Assembly: GCF_009696265.1 (NCBI RefSeq)
Contig: NZ_VUMH01000002.1
Span: 62,001 to 126,000, forward strand
Direction of reading: 5' to 3'
Origin: Desulfovibrio porci
GTDB lineage: Bacteria > Desulfobacterota > Desulfovibrionia > Desulfovibrionales > Desulfovibrionaceae
Length of the DNA: 64,000 nt
Positions 62,078-64,000 of the stretch are shown here, piece by piece (positions within the stretch are counted from its first letter, which is position 1; every line of letters starts with the position of its first letter). A program made the position numbers and the translations under genes. Under the pieces are notes generated by a model. It worked only from the letters and a program-made list of their open reading frames with translations. It searched no databases and was not told the DNA's origin.

Positions 62078-63319
62078 TTACGCGCCCGGCAGACGCCGTG
62101 GAGCGTCGGCGGCGAAAATCCGGTCCGCCAGCTTGCGGTGGGCCGCGGGCATGGCCAGATCTTCCAACTCCCGGGGCGGGGCCCAGCGCCAGGCGCTGGC
62201 CGCCGTGAGCACCGGCGGGTCCGGAGCTTCCTCCAAATCGCCGTCCGCGCCCGCCAGGCTGAGGGCGAAGCAGTGCAGGGTGATTTTATAGGTGGTGTAG
62301 CCGTGGCGGATGATGCCGTATTTGCTGTCCACCGCCACGGCAAAGCCGGTTTCTTCTTCAAATTCGCGCACGACGGCGGCTTCCGGGCTTTCACCCGGCT
62401 CCACCCGCCCGCCGGGGAATTCCCAGAGATTGCCCCAGACGCCGGAGGCCAGGCGCTTCTGCACGAAAATCCGGTCCTTGCGGCGCAGCACGCCCGTAAC
62501 CACTTCAATGGGCGTGATGGGGGTTCGCTTGCCGGGCACCGGACGCTGATCCACAATGCCCAGATGCAGGCTGATGCAGAAGGCGGCCAGAGGGCAGGCC
62601 CCGCAACGCGGTTTTTTGCCGCAAACCAGCGCCCCCAGCTCCATCATGGCCTGATTGTGCTCGCGGGCCTTGCCCTCGGGCACCAGGCGCAGAGCCCAGG
62701 CCCGCACGGCCGAGGCCGCCGGTTCCTGCTTGACCGGCGTATCCAGATCAAAGACGCGGGCCACCACCCGTTCCACATTGGCGTCCACGCAGGGCAGTTT
62801 TTCGCCGAAGGCGATGCTGGCGATGGCCCCGGCCGTATATGGTCCCACGCCGGGCAGTGCGCGGATGTCCTCCAGTGCGGCGGGAAAAACGCCTCCATGC
62901 CTGTCCATGATCCGCCGGGCGGCGGCCAGCACGTGGCGGGCGCGTGAATAATAGCCCAGACCTTCCCAGAGGCGCAGCACTTCCTCCTCGGAGGCGGCGG
63001 CCAGCGCGGCCACGTCCGGAAAGCGGGCCATCCAGCGTGTGAAATAGCTCACGCCGCGCTCCATCTGGGTCTGCTGGAGCATGACCTCGGAAATCCAGAC
63101 CTCATAGGGCGTGTAGTTGACGCGCCAGGGCAGGGGCCGCTGGTGCGCCGCGAACCAGGCCAGCAGCGCCTGCTGCAACTGCGGCAGATGCGCCTCGGGC
63201 GGCAGATGGCGGGGCGGGGCGGATGCGGAGGACGCGGACGCAAGGCCGGGCAGGGTTGCCGGTACGGCCCGGGACGGCGTTTTGCCGCCCCGCATGGAGG
63301 ATTTTGCTGTTCTGGGCAT
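62078..63319 (-). CDS. mutY: A/G-specific adenine glycosylase MutY
   Basis: Base-excision repair enzyme removing A opposite 8-oxoguanine. It has 413 residues from ATG 63319. The catalytic domain shows LPWRVNYTPYEVWISEVMLQ (catalytic Glu), LPGVGPYTAGAIASIAFGE and VDANVERV (the HhH-GPD Asp), then the [4Fe-4S] loop C-x6-C-x2-C-x5-C (CGKKPRCGACPLAAFC). A C-terminal NUDIX-like domain (FPGGRVEPGESPEAAVVREF) recognises 8-oxoG. The first ~45 residues are an unusual Ala/Pro/Ser-rich stretch, so the true start may be further in, or at 63355, which would overlap the cyclophilin promoter. Confidence 0.95.
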   Translation of the reverse strand: MPRTAKSSMRGGKTPSRAVPATLPGLASASSASAPPRHLPPEAHLPQLQQALLAWFAAHQRPLPWRVNYTPYEVWISEVMLQQTQMERGVSYFTRWMARFPDVAALAAASEEEVLRLWEGLGYYSRARHVLAAARRIMDRHGGVFPAALEDIRALPGVGPYTAGAIASIAFGEKLPCVDANVERVVARVFDLDTPVKQEPAASAVRAWALRLVPEGKAREHNQAMMELGALVCGKKPRCGACPLAAFCISLHLGIVDQRPVPGKRTPITPIEVVTGVLRRKDRIFVQKRLASGVWGNLWEFPGGRVEPGESPEAAVVREFEEETGFAVAVDSKYGIIRHGYTTYKITLHCFALSLAGADGDLEEAPDPPVLTAASAWRWAPPRELEDLAMPAAHRKLADRIFAADAPRRLPGA

Positions 63320-63348
63320 GGGCCGCAGTGTATACCCCGCTCCCGGCA

Positions 63349-63377
63349 TTGTCATCCGGCCCGGCCTGGCCTATATT
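63349..63377 (+). promoter_or_regulatory. Promoter of the cyclophilin gene
   Basis: TTGTCA-N17-TATATT, five of six bases at both elements and ideal spacing, about 50 bp before the cyclophilin ATG. A GC palindrome (GCCCGCGCCGGGC region) lies between. Confidence 0.7.
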
Positions 63378-63429
63378 TCAGACACGGCCCGCGCCGGGCC
63401 GGAATATTCCCTATTTTTAAGGAGCAGGC

Positions 63430-63936
63430 ATGGCTAATCCCACCGTGTTGCTGGAAACTTCGTCCGGCGATATTCTGATCGAACTTTTCCAGGACAAGGC
63501 CCCCAAAACCGTCGCCAACTTTTTGCAGTATGTGGACGACGGCTTTTATGAAAATACCATCTTCCACCGTGTGATCCCCGGCTTCATGATCCAGGGCGGC
63601 GGTCTGGGCGCGCGCATGGACGAAAAGGCCACCCGTGAGGCTGTGGAGAACGAGGCCGACAACGGCCTGAAAAACGAGCGCGGCGCCGTCGCCATGGCCC
63701 GCACCCGTGATCCGCACAGCGCCACGGCCCAGTTTTTCATCAATCTGGTGGACAACGACTTCCTGGATCACAGCCGGCCCGACCTGGACGGCTGGGGCTA
63801 CTGCGTGTTCGGCAAAGTCACTGAAGGCATGGATGTGGTGGACAAGATCGCCAAGGTCAAGACCAAGAGCATGGGCATGCATGAAAACGTGCCTGTGGAC
63901 ATGGTGCTGATCACCGGCGCGAGCCGCTTTGAATAG
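63430..63936 (+). CDS. ppiB: Peptidyl-prolyl cis-trans isomerase, cyclophilin type
   Basis: Cytosolic prolyl isomerase of the PpiB type, 168 residues, no signal peptide. Active-site residues are visible: [14 protein letters not shown] (Arg and Phe), the [17 protein letters not shown] block and [21 protein letters not shown] 63430 follows AAGGAG. Single gene with its own promoter. The last 64 bases of the window after the stop hold a hairpin (GCCGCT/AGCGGC, 63957-63975) and no gene. Confidence 0.94.
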   Translation: MANPTVLLETSSGDILIELFQDKAPKTVANFLQYVDDGFYENTIFHRVIPGFMIQGGGLGARMDEKATREAVENEADNGLKNERGAVAMARTRDPHSATAQFFINLVDNDFLDHSRPDLDGWGYCVFGKVTEGMDVVDKIAKVKTKSMGMHENVPVDMVLITGASRFE

Positions 63937-64000
63937 AGCTGTTCCACATGTGTGGGCCGCTCTGGCGGCGTGAGCGGCCGAAGGCTGCCCGCCGGATCTC

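Overview
The window reads as chromosomal DNA of a GC-rich sulfate-reducer-type deltaproteobacterium, most likely a Desulfovibrio/Bilophila relative (family Desulfovibrionaceae). This rests on gene content: an (Re)-citrate-synthase-type enzyme beside isocitrate dehydrogenase and an aconitase-family protein, two tripartite tricarboxylate transporter (Tct) systems, and two sigma-54 activators. The genus is an inference. I found no rRNA, tRNA, CRISPR array, prophage or intact insertion sequence.

Layout. 1-7063 (minus strand): an apparent operon of isocitrate-lyase/PEP-mutase family enzyme, PrpR-like sigma-54 regulator, TctB, TctA, M20 hydrolase and TctC (cut by the left edge), behind a sigma-54-like promoter and a palindrome. 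7297-13727 (minus): a 2-oxoglutarate-forming set of (Re)-citrate synthase, isocitrate dehydrogenase, LysE-type exporter and aconitase-family hydratase; the citrate synthase carries a C-terminal Cache-like domain. 13753-19680: a P1 peptidase with a terminator in its leader, then RNase II/R, plsY and a threonine synthase. 19692-26876 (minus): an eight-gene cluster of TctBAC, RidA, three subunits of an HcnABC/opine/D-hydroxyproline dehydrogenase-like enzyme and an Asp/Glu racemase-family protein, behind a second sigma-54 promoter and divergent from its likely activator (27086-29005). This is the best candidate here for an undescribed catabolic system.

29106-38140: a DUF3467 protein, an XRE regulator overlapping a YefM-YoeB-type toxin-antitoxin pair, an AlaC-like aminotransferase, homoserine dehydrogenase, an orphan ATP-grasp protein, YjbQ, a Kef-type antiporter and DNA polymerase IV. 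38141-39740 holds a cluster of perfect inverted repeats, tlyA and an AT-rich repeat-bearing stretch. 39607-42254: a possible short leader ORF, rpmE, a DUF1385 membrane protein and prfA. 42253-46268: a hybrid histidine kinase broken by a frameshift in its sensor domain, preceded by a consensus sigma-54 promoter.

46428-60250 (minus) is the conserved translation/RNA cluster rimP-nusA-ylxR-infB-ylxP(DUF503)-nrnA-truB-rpsO-pnp, followed by a conserved hypothetical gene, nfeD and an SPFH gene; rbfA, usual in this cluster, is not seen. The rimP transcript appears to begin with a leader that carries a strong terminator. The right end has a chemoreceptor, mutY and a cyclophilin. Overall the window pairs housekeeping blocks with two independently regulated Tct-linked catabolic operons.
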